A stretch of DNA of 64,000 bases from Undibacterium sp. CCC3.4. GTDB taxonomy: Bacteria; Pseudomonadota; Gammaproteobacteria; Burkholderiales; Burkholderiaceae_D. Numbering within the stretch: position 1 is the first letter of the stretch; every line of letters begins with the position of its first letter. The notes below the pieces were generated by a model. It searched no databases and was not told the origin of the DNA. It saw nothing but the letters and a program-made list of their open reading frames with translations. The stretch covers positions 62,001-126,000 of the forward strand of contig NZ_CP133779.1 of assembly GCF_034347425.1 (NCBI RefSeq), in the 5' to 3' direction. Shown in pieces: positions 9,288 to 16,619 of the stretch. Both the position numbers and the translations under genes were made by a program.

Positions 9288-9412
9288 ATGATCAATTCCT
9301 ATCAGCTCGTTAGAAGGGAACGCCTTGCAGCGTTGAATCAGACTATAGTTGCTTTAATCGAACAGATAAATGGCATAATCTGCCGATCACTGTTTCTTAA
9401 ATCGAGCAAATC
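9288..9412. promoter_or_regulatory. LysR-type divergent control region
   Basis: These 125 bases lie between the MBL-fold gene and the divergent LysR gene. A sequence of the T-N11-A type is present around 9345-9360 (ATAGTTGCTTTAATCG region), as expected for a LysR-type regulator acting on both transcripts. The assignment is by arrangement. Confidence 0.4.
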
Positions 9413-10303
9413 ATGGATAGACTGACAGCCATGCAAGTATTTACTGAAGTTGCGCAAAGTGGAAGCTTCAGCGCAACCGCCGATAAACTCGACATGTCGC
9501 GTGCCATGGTGACACGCTATGTCGGCGAACTCGAGCGCTGGCTCGATGCGCGTTTGTTACAACGCACCACGCGCAGCGTCACGCTCACGGATGCCGGTGA
9601 AAACTGTCTGCGCCGCAGCCAGCAAATGTTAGCCTTGATGCAGCACGTCGAAGAGGAAACCTGTAGTCGCGATGCCGCCTTGCGCGGACAATTACGCATC
9701 ACTTGCAGTGTTTCTTTGGCCTATGCCCAGATAGCGGCGGCAATCGTAGAATTTCTGCAACTCTATCCGCAACTCAAAATTGATCTGAATGCCAGCGAAG
9801 GCGCGCTTAGTCTGGTCGAAGCGCGTATCGATCTGGCCATCCGCATCAGCGCCACGCCCGACCCCAACTTGATCGGTCGGCTGCTGGCACCATGCACCTC
9901 GGTGTTAGTTGCGGCACCGGCCTATCTGGCACAGCATGGTCACCCGGCGATGCCGGCCGATCTGCCGGCGCACCGCTGCCTGTGCTATGCCAACTTCGGT
10001 CAAAGCGTGTGGAAACTGCAGCGTGGCGAAGAACAAATGGAAGTCGCGGTGGCCAGCAATTTCAGCGCCAACGAAGCCACCGCCTTGTTACGCGCGGCTT
10101 TGGCCGGCGGTGGTATCGCGCTGCAGCCGACCTACCTGGCCAATCCGCACCTGCTTGATGGCAGTTTGCAAGTTGTGCTGCCCGATTGGAACTTGCCAGA
10201 CATGGGTATCTATGCGCTCTATCCATCACGCAAACATTTATCGCCGGCCGTCAGAGCGCTGCTTGATTTTCTGGTTCAGCGCTTTGCTACGGCAGCGTGG
10301 TAG
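9413..10303 (+). CDS. LysR-family transcriptional regulator
   Basis: This is a full-length LTTR of 296 residues. An N-terminal winged helix-turn-helix (MDRLTAMQVFTEVAQSGSF, then LERWLDARLLQRTTRSVTLT) spans residues 1-65. A periplasmic-binding-protein-like effector domain follows (GQLRITCS from about 92, IDLAIRIS near 145, ANFSANEATALLRAALAGGGIAL). It belongs to the large DsdA/AaeR-like group. It is divergent from the MBL-fold/DsbA pair, the classical arrangement for an LTTR controlling its neighbours. The effector is unknown. Confidence 0.92.
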   Translation: MDRLTAMQVFTEVAQSGSFSATADKLDMSRAMVTRYVGELERWLDARLLQRTTRSVTLTDAGENCLRRSQQMLALMQHVEEETCSRDAALRGQLRITCSVSLAYAQIAAAIVEFLQLYPQLKIDLNASEGALSLVEARIDLAIRISATPDPNLIGRLLAPCTSVLVAAPAYLAQHGHPAMPADLPAHRCLCYANFGQSVWKLQRGEEQMEVAVASNFSANEATALLRAALAGGGIALQPTYLANPHLLDGSLQVVLPDWNLPDMGIYALYPSRKHLSPAVRALLDFLVQRFATAAW

Positions 10304-10403
10304 TGGTGGGCACGGGAGGAATAGGCTGGAATACGGTCGGCAGCATCACGGCTTGATTCTGCAATCAATCAGCAGTATCATTATATAGTATCATTCAGCA
10401 GTC

Positions 10404-10655
10404 ATGAATAGCAAACACTTGAGTACCCTCGCTGATATTTTCACCGATCCGGTCAGCGCTGCACTTGAATGGCGCAAGATTGAAGCCTTGTTCATAGCTT
10501 GTGGCGCAATCACCGTCGAAGGAAATGGTTCACGGGTTCGGTTTGAATTAAATGACGTTGTCGCTACTTTTCATCGCCCGCACCCGGAAAAAGAGGCGAA
10601 ACGCTATCAAGTACGCGATGCCAGAGAATTTCTTTTGACATCCTCCCCGCCCTAA
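10404..10655 (+). CDS. hicA: HicA-family toxin with rewritten C-terminus
   Basis: This 83-residue protein is HicA-like, a small RNA-binding ribonuclease toxin of the dsRBD-like fold. It has the EGNGSRVRFEL strand and the THRPHP/KRYQVRDAREFL ending characteristic of this subgroup. The last residues (LLTSSPP) derive from sequence adjoining a MITE-like repeat that begins at 10656, so the native C-terminus (normally EFLE plus a few residues) appears replaced. The partner hicB lies 286 bases downstream instead of next to it, because the repeat is inserted between them. Whether the toxin is still active is unknown. Confidence 0.75.
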   Translation: MNSKHLSTLADIFTDPVSAALEWRKIEALFIACGAITVEGNGSRVRFELNDVVATFHRPHPEKEAKRYQVRDAREFLLTSSPP

Positions 10656-10893
10656 AGAGGCTGTCGCAAAAGGGTTTTCAGTCGGTATCATTACCCCGAC
10701 TGGTGGCCGCGTCGTTCCTGCGTGCTTTTGGCAGGAATCCAGCGACGTTCGTGGTTAACTGAAAATGCCAGAAATTGTGGCATTTTCAGTGTAAAAAACG
10801 ACACTAGGTTCCCGCCAAAAGCACGCGGGAATGACGAGGTGTACGGTGTTTCAGATGTAAAAAAGCGTCCATTAGGCTTTTGCGACAGCCTCT
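10656..10893. repeat. MITE-1 copy 1 (complete), between hicA and hicB
   Basis: This 238-bp element is bounded by perfect 17-bp terminal inverted repeats, agaggctgtcgcaaaag and its complement. It has no coding capacity and several internal hairpins, such as GACACTAGG next to CCCGCCAAAAGCACGCGGG. Related copies occur near 12.7, 20.5, 29.2 and 39.0 kb. It interrupts an older REP-like sequence (TCCTCCCCGCCCT on the left, GACGGGGTTTTACG on the right), so it is nested. It separates hicA from hicB. Confidence 0.85.
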
Positions 10894-10941
10894 GAACGAC
10901 GGGGTTTTACGCGCAAATCCGATAAAGGCAGGAGTGAGCAT

Positions 10942-11280
10942 ATGAACATCATGATGCACAAAGGCTATTTAGCCAAGATTGACTACTCGGACGAGGATGC
11001 GCTCTTCACCGGCCGACTCGCAGGCATTGATGACGTCATCGGTTTTCACGGCCAATCTGTGAGCGAACTGCGCGCCGCCATGGCTGTAGCAGTCGAAGAC
11101 TACCTTACCACATGCAAAAAACTAGGCAGAAAGCCACAAAAAACCTACTCTGGAAAATTTCTGGTACGCATAGAACCGGCAGTTCACGCGCGTGCGGCCA
11201 TCGCCGCTCAAGCTGAAGGAAAAAGCCTCAACGCTTGGATCGGTGAGGCAATTATATACAAACAATCGGCAGTTGCATAA
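10942..11280 (+). CDS. hicB: HicB-family antitoxin
   Basis: This 112-residue protein combines the HicB RNase-H-like fold (YLAKIDYSDEDALFTGRLAGI, then FHGQSVSELRAAMAVAVEDYL) with a C-terminal ribbon-helix-helix segment (RIEPAVHARAAIAAQAEGKSLNAWIGEAI). It should neutralise HicA and autoregulate the operon. A GGAG ribosome-binding site (CAGGAGTGAGCATATG) precedes the ATG. It is complete, but is displaced from hicA by an inserted MITE-1 copy, so coordinated transcription through the repeat may be altered. A hairpin follows the gene. Confidence 0.88.
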   Translation: MNIMMHKGYLAKIDYSDEDALFTGRLAGIDDVIGFHGQSVSELRAAMAVAVEDYLTTCKKLGRKPQKTYSGKFLVRIEPAVHARAAIAAQAEGKSLNAWIGEAIIYKQSAVA

Positions 11281-11309
11281 ATCGATGAGCTGATCGCTGC
11301 AACCGCAGC

Positions 11310-11338
11310 CCCGCGCTTCTCAAGCAAAGAAGCACGGG
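11310..11338. terminator. Hairpin between hicB and the DJ-1 gene
   Basis: CCCGCGCTTCT pairs with AGAAGCACGGG across a 7-base loop with one mismatch. It lies between convergent genes and lacks a long T run, so it may be a bidirectional weak terminator. Confidence 0.45.
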
Positions 11339-11355
11339 AGTGCTGACATCTCTAC

Positions 11356-12036
11356 TCAGCTCAGTTGCTGCAACAATAAGGCTGCCGCGGCCGCTGAGGA
11401 ACCCGGGTTTTGTCCGGTGATCAACAAGCCATCGATGAGGACATAGGAAGCCCAATCCGGGCCTTGGGAATAGATGCCACCCTTGGCCTTAAGCATATCT
11501 TCGACCAGAAACGGCACGATGTCGGTCAGCTCGACGGCCGCTTCTTCGGTATTGGTAAAGCCCGTCACTTTTTTACCTTCAACCAAAGGACGACCGGCCG
11601 CTGTTTTGACGTCGCGCAGTACCCCAGGTGCATGGCAAACCAGTGCTACCGGCTTGTTGGCGGCGATGACAGACTCAATCAGTGCGATCGAATGCTGGTC
11701 GGCCACCAAATCCCACAAAGGACCGTGACCACCTGGGTAAAAGACTGCATCGAAATCGGCTTGCGACAACGAGTCCAAGCGCACCGTCGCCGCCAATTGC
11801 GCATTGGCCTGTGAATCGGCAGTGAAGCGCTTGGTTTGTTCGGTTTGAAAGTCTGGCTCATCGCTCTTAGGATCGAGCGGCGGTTGTCCACCGAGCGGTG
11901 ACGCCAACACGACTTCCACGCCGGCATCTTTAAAAACGTAATACGGTGCGGCCAACTCTTCCAGCCAAAAACCAGTTTTACGACCGGTGTTGCCAAGTTC
12001 ACTATGCGAAGTCAATACCATCAATACTTTTTTCAT
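11356..12036 (-). CDS. DJ-1/PfpI type 1 glutamine amidotransferase-like protein (Hsp31/glyoxalase III type)
   Basis: This 226-residue DJ-1/PfpI superfamily protein has the nucleophile elbow ALVCHAPGVL with Cys134-His135 and the conserved Glu in GFWLEE near residue 26. The PGGHGPLWDL motif stands before the elbow. Members are chaperones or glutathione-independent glyoxalases that detoxify reactive carbonyls. It has a good GGAG ribosome-binding site. Two TetR-type operators lie upstream at 12074-12088 and 12216-12230, so it is probably induced by electrophiles through a NemR-like regulator. No TetR gene is in the window. Confidence 0.88.
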   Translation of the reverse strand: MKKVLMVLTSHSELGNTGRKTGFWLEELAAPYYVFKDAGVEVVLASPLGGQPPLDPKSDEPDFQTEQTKRFTADSQANAQLAATVRLDSLSQADFDAVFYPGGHGPLWDLVADQHSIALIESVIAANKPVALVCHAPGVLRDVKTAAGRPLVEGKKVTGFTNTEEAAVELTDIVPFLVEDMLKAKGGIYSQGPDWASYVLIDGLLITGQNPGSSAAAAALLLQQLS

Positions 12037-12073
12037 TTTCTTGCTCCTGAATAAAATTGTTCATAACAAGTAG

Positions 12074-12088
12074 TAGACCAGTCGTCTA
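12074..12088. promoter_or_regulatory. TetR-type operator, proximal
   Basis: TAGACCAGTCGTCTA is an inverted repeat TAGAC-N5-GTCTA, close to the NemR-type TetR-family box. It lies just upstream of the DJ-1 gene at the expected transcription start region. Confidence 0.65.
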
Positions 12089-12215
12089 ACCTGCATGCGT
12101 AAAAGAATACTCCAATACACTGGCTGTGTCTCCCACTCCGTGTGAAGAAACAGTGAAGAATTGGCGACGCAGATGCTGTTGTACACGGCGTCAGCGTTGA
12201 TACTATATCCAATAT

Positions 12216-12230
12216 TAGACCGGTCGTCTA
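12216..12230. promoter_or_regulatory. TetR-type operator, distal
   Basis: TAGACCGGTCGTCTA has the same TAGAC-N5-GTCTA pattern as the proximal site, 142 bases away. Only one spacer base differs. Looping between the two sites is possible. A degenerate third half-site (TAGACCAGTCTTTA) lies at 12898-12911. Confidence 0.65.
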
Positions 12231-12251
12231 GTAAATTATGAAGAATGTGCT

Positions 12252-12464
12252 TCAGAAATGTATTCGCTCATCGGGTAAGCTGAAGATCAGCCTCCTGCTT
12301 GCGAGCGTGTACACGATCGTTTCACGCAGCAAATAAGCGCTTGGCACCACCACATTGGCCTTAGCGATCACCGCCAATACCTGATTGGCATAAACTTGAT
12401 CGCCAGTTGAACCATCACCGAACAACCAGCGCATCGTCACCGAATTATCGAGAACGAAACGCAT
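12252..12464 (-). pseudogene. Truncated PIN-domain (VapC-like) toxin
   Basis: Only 70 residues remain of a PIN-domain ribonuclease, which is normally about 130-140. The first acidic active-site residue is present (FVLDNSVTMRWLF, Asp6). After VVVPSAYLL the sequence diverges into a short unrelated tail, and the central and C-terminal catalytic acids are missing. The start codon overlaps the stop of the upstream Phd antitoxin, the normal arrangement of such operons. The toxin is therefore almost certainly inactive. A deletion or frameshift just after the first third of the domain is the likely cause. Confidence 0.7.
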
Positions 12465-12709
12465 CAGTCGCGGCCTTGCTCAATCAGTGCTTTCGTGTCG
12501 ATTCCTAACAATGGCGGATACGATGCCATTAATTTTTGCATTTGAGCAACCCCCGCTGCGACTTCATTTTTTTGCGCTGCTTCTACTGGAATCAAGTCAG
12601 CGACTGCCTCGCCGCGCAGTGTGATCGTATACCGCTGACCCAACTGCACGGCACGCAATAATTCGGGTAATTTTGTTTTCGCTTCGTAAGACCCAATTTC
12701 GATATGCAT
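12464..12709 (-). CDS. Phd/YefM-family antitoxin
   Basis: This 81-residue protein has the Phd/YefM N-terminal pattern: IGSYEAKTKLPELLRAVQLGQRYTITLRGEAVADLIPV, a dimeric DNA-binding domain. The C-terminal toxin-binding tail has Leu and acidic residues. It sits directly upstream of, and overlaps, a truncated PIN toxin. It has a good AGGAGA ribosome-binding site. A partial MITE-1 repeat begins about 20 bases upstream of the start, so its original autoregulated promoter has probably been replaced. It may persist as an orphan antitoxin. Confidence 0.85.
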   Translation of the reverse strand: MHIEIGSYEAKTKLPELLRAVQLGQRYTITLRGEAVADLIPVEAAQKNEVAAGVAQMQKLMASYPPLLGIDTKALIEQGRD

Positions 12710-12729
12710 GATCTTTCTCCTGCCTCACA

Positions 12730-12843
12730 ACTTTTTTCAGTGCAAAAACGACACTAGGCTCCCGCCAAAAGCACGCGGGAATGACGAGGTATACGGTGTT
12801 TCAGGTGTAAAAAAGCGTCCATCAGGCTTTTGCTACAGCCTCT
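12730..12843. repeat. MITE-1 copy 2 (partial)
   Basis: About 114 bp match the right half of MITE-1 copy 1, including GACACTAGG, the CACGCGGGAATGACGAGG segment and the terminal CAGCCTCT. The left terminus is missing. It lies immediately upstream of the Phd antitoxin gene. Confidence 0.8.
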
Positions 12844-12844
12844 G

Positions 12845-12881
12845 AAGGCCGGGGCTTCAAACCCTAGTCAGATTTTTTATG
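12845..12881. repeat. Half of the 49-bp palindrome family next to MITE-1
   Basis: The sequence GGGGCTTCAAACCCTAG followed by TCAGATTTTTTATG matches the second half of the palindrome at 51233-51281 and adjoins the end of MITE-1, as also seen at 38870-38905. The two repeat families are therefore associated. Confidence 0.6.
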
Positions 12882-12963
12882 ATAATAAACCAATATATAG
12901 ACCAGTCTTTACATGTCAAGGAATGTGCGACTGAGATCTCAAGAATAGCCCGGCGATCACACT

Positions 12964-13905
12964 TCAGCGCGCTAAAAACGCCGCCACTTCCGCGCTGTCA
13001 GGCGGATTACAGCCAGCGCGCATGACGTTCAAACTCGCAGTGGCAATGGCAAAGCGCAAGGCATTTTCCAGCGCAGTCTGATTGAGCGTAGACAAACCCG
13101 CTACCGACAAGTGCCCAGCACCCTGCAAACTCGCAGCCAAGCCAGCCCAAAAGCTGTCGCCGGCACCGACCGTATCGACCACGCTAACACCGGCCGGTAT
13201 TCCCTGCGCCACATGCTCAGTGCGCGAGAGCAGAATGCCGCCATGCTCACCCAAGGTCAGAGCAATCAATTTGATGTTGGAATCAAGAAACAGCGTGCGT
13301 GCAGCATCGATCGGTTCGGCATGCTGCAAGCCCAGATGGCGCAAATCTTCATCGCTGACCTTGACCATATCCGCCAGCGCTAACATTTTCCGTACTCCGG
13401 CAGCATAGGCAGTCAGATCAGGGCACACCATAGGACGCATATTGGCATCGATAGAGATAATCGCACCGGCTTTGCCGGCAGCGCGGACAATCTGCAGCGT
13501 TTTTTCAATTTCGTCCGGCACCAAGGTCAAACCACCGGTGTGTAACAGTGTCATCGCCGACGGCAAGGCCGCACAGGCTTGCTCTGCCGTGATATCGCGG
13601 TCAGCCACGGCAGCGCGGTGAAATGCATAGGTCGGTAGTTTCTGCTCATTGAGCGTGACCACCGCGATCGAGGTCGGCTGCAGACTACGGGTCGGGCTCG
13701 CCAAGCTGACACCGGCACCACGCAAATGATGGGTAAAACGATCGCCGAAGGTATCGATGGAAAAAGGGTTGAGATAGGTGACGGCCATGCCTTGACGGGC
13801 CACAGCCAAAGTAAAATTACACACCGAACCACCGAGGATAGCGGCAAAGCGGCCATCTTCTTGTTCTATCATATCAACCAGTGCTTCACCAAAAGTGACT
13901 ATCAT
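12964..13905 (-). CDS. PfkB-family sugar kinase (fructokinase-like)
   Basis: This 313-residue ribokinase/PfkB-family kinase should phosphorylate the sugar brought in by the adjacent FrcBCA transporter, probably fructose to fructose-6-phosphate. It has the N-terminal GEALVDMI and GGSVCNFTLAVAR substrate loop. The C-terminal signature DTVGAGDSFWAG contains the catalytic Asp and anion hole. ATG 13905 is chosen because TGGAGAAG lies just before it and the protein then starts at the first beta strand; the ORF extends upstream to 13932 without support. The gene lies downstream of the ROK regulator on the same strand, separated by about 94 bases. Confidence 0.88.
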   Translation of the reverse strand: MIVTFGEALVDMIEQEDGRFAAILGGSVCNFTLAVARQGMAVTYLNPFSIDTFGDRFTHHLRGAGVSLASPTRSLQPTSIAVVTLNEQKLPTYAFHRAAVADRDITAEQACAALPSAMTLLHTGGLTLVPDEIEKTLQIVRAAGKAGAIISIDANMRPMVCPDLTAYAAGVRKMLALADMVKVSDEDLRHLGLQHAEPIDAARTLFLDSNIKLIALTLGEHGGILLSRTEHVAQGIPAGVSVVDTVGAGDSFWAGLAASLQGAGHLSVAGLSTLNQTALENALRFAIATASLNVMRAGCNPPDSAEVAAFLAR

Positions 13906-13999
13906 TTTCTTCTCCAGATATGGTACCGCCACCGGTCTGTCGATCTGCTTGCCCGCACAGGCAAGCGAGCATCAAAACATCAGAGCACAGGTGGCACGA

Positions 14000-15253
14000 T
14001 TAAGTATTAGGGGTATTTTTTAAAAACAAATCGCGGTCAGGTCCGAAATTGGCATACAAAGGAAGTAAGGCCGCACCGATGGCATGGGCGTCCGGCCCGA
14101 TGGTACCGGCCAGAATAAGCGGACGTAACACTCCTTCCCAACGGTACAAATCCAAAGACTTTTCTACTTCACAAAGCAGCTTTTCCAATAACAGACGGTC
14201 CAGCGAACCATCGATCACGATACTTTCCAAATCCAAAAAACACACCGAACTGATGATGGCAAACGCGATGGCACGCGCGGCGTCATCGAGCCAAGCACCG
14301 GTGTGCGTCAGCCACGGTTCCTGTAATGCTCGTTCATCATACGAGGCACTCTGGTCCAAGCCGGAGGCGGCATATAATTGTTCCAAATTAAACAGCGACG
14401 CAGCACTGAGCAACTGCTCCGGTGCCGTGCGCGTATCGGCATGCGAAATCGCCAACGGTAAGGAACCGACCGCGCCGGCATTGCCATGCAAACCGCCATG
14501 CAAATGACTGTTGAGCACGAGCGCACCACCGATAAAGGTATCGACAAATAAGTAAAAGAAACTTTTGATACTGCGTCCACGCCCGGAAACCAACTCTGCC
14601 ACGCAGGCGGCCGCCGTGTCTTTGGCAAACTCTACCGGCAACTCGGTCATGGCTTCAATGCGCGACAAGATATCGATCTGGTCCCACTTATTATTTTGCT
14701 GCGGCGTGATGTCCAGCAATTTTTGCCAGCCTCCCAGCGCCAACGGAGCGGCAATACCTATGCCTGAAAGACGCGGCAATTGCGTTGGCCCCAGCCGCGC
14801 GCACATGGTATTGAGTTGCACTTCTATATCTTTAAACAAGGTATCGGGATCGGGAAACGGGTACGACCACGAAGAACGCTCGCGCGCTTGACCGACAAAA
14901 TCAACCAATAACAAATCCAAACCACGCCGACCTATCTTGATACCAATAGAAAACGCGCCATCGGGATTAAGCACGATGGGAACCGAAGGCTGGCCGACTT
15001 TGCCACGGATCGGTGTCTGCTTGAGCACAAAACCTTCGTCGAGCAGACGGTTAATGATCAGCGAGACGGTTTGCGTACTCAGATTAGTCAAGCGCGCCAA
15101 ATCAGCCTTAGGCATACTGCCGCGGGTGCGAATCGCCTGAAGAACAATGCGTTCATTGAATTGACTCATTCCGACCTGGTTGGAACCTCGTGGGCGCAAC
15201 CATTTTATTTCATCGGATTGAGCATCTGTCGGGTCGGTCATGACGTCTTGCAT
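14000..15253 (-). CDS. ROK-family transcriptional repressor
   Basis: This 417-residue protein joins an N-terminal winged helix (FNERIVLQAIRTRGSMPKADLARLTNLSTQTVS, residues about 32-65) to a ROK sugar-binding domain (SIGIKIGRRGLDLLLVD, then GIGIAAPLALGG, then HGNAGAVGSLPL). NagC/XylR-like proteins of this type repress sugar genes until bound by sugar or sugar phosphate. The usual ROK zinc-site Cys residues are not obvious. It lies between the PfkB kinase and the RbsD/FrcACB genes. The shared AT-rich operators before frcB and the porin gene (18771-18801, 19054-19088) are the likely targets, by arrangement. Start alternatives exist at codons 5 and 29. Confidence 0.88.
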   Translation of the reverse strand: MQDVMTDPTDAQSDEIKWLRPRGSNQVGMSQFNERIVLQAIRTRGSMPKADLARLTNLSTQTVSLIINRLLDEGFVLKQTPIRGKVGQPSVPIVLNPDGAFSIGIKIGRRGLDLLLVDFVGQARERSSWSYPFPDPDTLFKDIEVQLNTMCARLGPTQLPRLSGIGIAAPLALGGWQKLLDITPQQNNKWDQIDILSRIEAMTELPVEFAKDTAAACVAELVSGRGRSIKSFFYLFVDTFIGGALVLNSHLHGGLHGNAGAVGSLPLAISHADTRTAPEQLLSAASLFNLEQLYAASGLDQSASYDERALQEPWLTHTGAWLDDAARAIAFAIISSVCFLDLESIVIDGSLDRLLLEKLLCEVEKSLDLYRWEGVLRPLILAGTIGPDAHAIGAALLPLYANFGPDRDLFLKNTPNT

Positions 15254-15374
15254 AAGCGTGGTTTTTTATCCGAAATGCATCATTGCAGTGAGTGGGCATT
15301 CTACACCATGCCATGTCGCCAAACTTGCCAGCCTGAGCCAAAGCTCGGTCTGACAAGCAAGAGGAAACAATTCA

Positions 15375-15830
15375 TCACACCGGCGACAGCGTAGTGAGGA
15401 CGCCTTTTTTAAAGATAAAATTCGCATACGGCTGCATTTCACCGGTCTGCACGATGGCATACACTTGTTTCACGCGTTCATAAAAAGCAAACCGTTCGGT
15501 GGCCTGACATTGTGCCGCTTGAGCTAATGCACTGCGACTTAACAGCTTCACGATGTTCGCTTGCGTCTCGGACAAATAGCCGTCCGGCGACTCGCACACC
15601 TGCATATACGCCACCGGTTGTGCGACCGCCGCATCGAGTGGAAACACCGACAGCACGGCGTCGCAGGCACTGAGTAAATCACTGCCCGGCAACTCAATGA
15701 TAGGTTTGCCCCGCCCCAGCGAACGCGCGGTGAAATTGGCATCGACCACGGCGACTTCATCACCATGCCCCATTTCGCATAAAATCTTCAGCAAATCGGC
15801 AGACAACAGTGGGTTGATTCCTTTAAGCAT
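15375..15830 (-). CDS. RbsD/FucU-family sugar mutarotase
   Basis: This protein of about 151 residues belongs to the RbsD/FucU family, which interconverts sugar anomers after uptake. Family features are MLKGINPLLSADLLKILCEMGHGDEVAVVDANF at the N-terminus and the C-terminal ERVKQVYAIVQTGEMQPYANFIFKKGV, with conserved His, Asp and Tyr residues. It is the last gene of the frcB-frcC-frcA operon and overlaps the frcA end by a few bases. ATG 15828-15830 is preferred because GAGG lies six bases before it; 15836 is the alternative. Confidence 0.88.
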   Translation of the reverse strand: MLKGINPLLSADLLKILCEMGHGDEVAVVDANFTARSLGRGKPIIELPGSDLLSACDAVLSVFPLDAAVAQPVAYMQVCESPDGYLSETQANIVKLLSRSALAQAAQCQATERFAFYERVKQVYAIVQTGEMQPYANFIFKKGVLTTLSPV

Positions 15831-16617
15831 GCGCATCCTCAGGCAGGTCTTGAGGGTTTTTCGCGCCAGTCATCACCGCGACCGCATCCGACATACTGAT
15901 TTTTTTAGGATTGACAAGCGCCACGCGTTTGCCTAAACGCTGAATATGGATGCGGTCAGCGATCTCAAACACATGCGGCATATTGTGGCTGATCAAAATC
16001 ACCGGCAAGCCACGGTCACGCACACGCCGTATCATTTCCAGCACCATATTCCCCTCCTTCACCCCGAGGGCGGCGGTGGGCTCATCGAGAATCACCACAT
16101 GCTTGGCAAATGCCGTACTGCGAGCAACCGCCACTCCTTGACGTTGGCCGCCGGACAAAGTGCCGACCGCCTGCTTCATCGAGCGTATACCGATCTTCAA
16201 ATCCTTCATATGGCCAACCGCTTCGGCCAACATGCGTTTTTTGTCGATAATGCGAAAGCACTTGCCCAACAAGCCAGGACGCAGCAATTCACGGCCGAGA
16301 AACAAGTTTTCGGCAATCGTCATTGCCGGTGCCACGGCCAAATCCTGGTAGACCGTTTCGATACCGTGACGGCGCGCATCAATAGGCGACTTGAATGCCA
16401 CGGTCTGGCCATCGAGTAACATCTGACCAGAATCAGGAATCAGCGCACCCGACAAGGCTTTGATCAAGGACGATTTGCCCGCCCCATTATCACCAATGAC
16501 AGCTAAAATTTCACCGGCCCGCAATTCAAAATCAGTCCCATCGAGCGCCGTGACGCTGCCGTAACGCTTGGTCAGTCCGCTCGCCTGAAAAATAACGGAA
16601 GAATTATGCTTGCTCAT
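15823..16617 (-). CDS. frcA: Sugar ABC transporter ATP-binding protein, FrcA type
   Basis: This 264-residue single-cassette ATPase has Walker A GDNGAGKS, Q-loop VYQDLAV, signature LSGGQRQ, Walker B VVILDEPTAALG and switch His in LISHNMPHVFEIADRIHI. The single NBD and the MSDAVAVMTGA ending match the FrcA proteins of fructose/mannose/ribose importers, unlike the double-NBD RbsA type. ATG 16615-16617 follows AAGGTTGAAA; the in-frame TTG at 16623 is not needed. It lies two bases after the frcC stop. It energises uptake with FrcC and FrcB. Confidence 0.92.
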   Translation of the reverse strand: MSKHNSSVIFQASGLTKRYGSVTALDGTDFELRAGEILAVIGDNGAGKSSLIKALSGALIPDSGQMLLDGQTVAFKSPIDARRHGIETVYQDLAVAPAMTIAENLFLGRELLRPGLLGKCFRIIDKKRMLAEAVGHMKDLKIGIRSMKQAVGTLSGGQRQGVAVARSTAFAKHVVILDEPTAALGVKEGNMVLEMIRRVRDRGLPVILISHNMPHVFEIADRIHIQRLGKRVALVNPKKISMSDAVAVMTGAKNPQDLPEDAHA

Positions 16618-16619
16618 TT

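Noticed and set aside
10620..12850. CRISPR array suggested by repeated short sequences
   Set aside because: The repeats are long, mutually inverted, and not evenly spaced with unique spacers.
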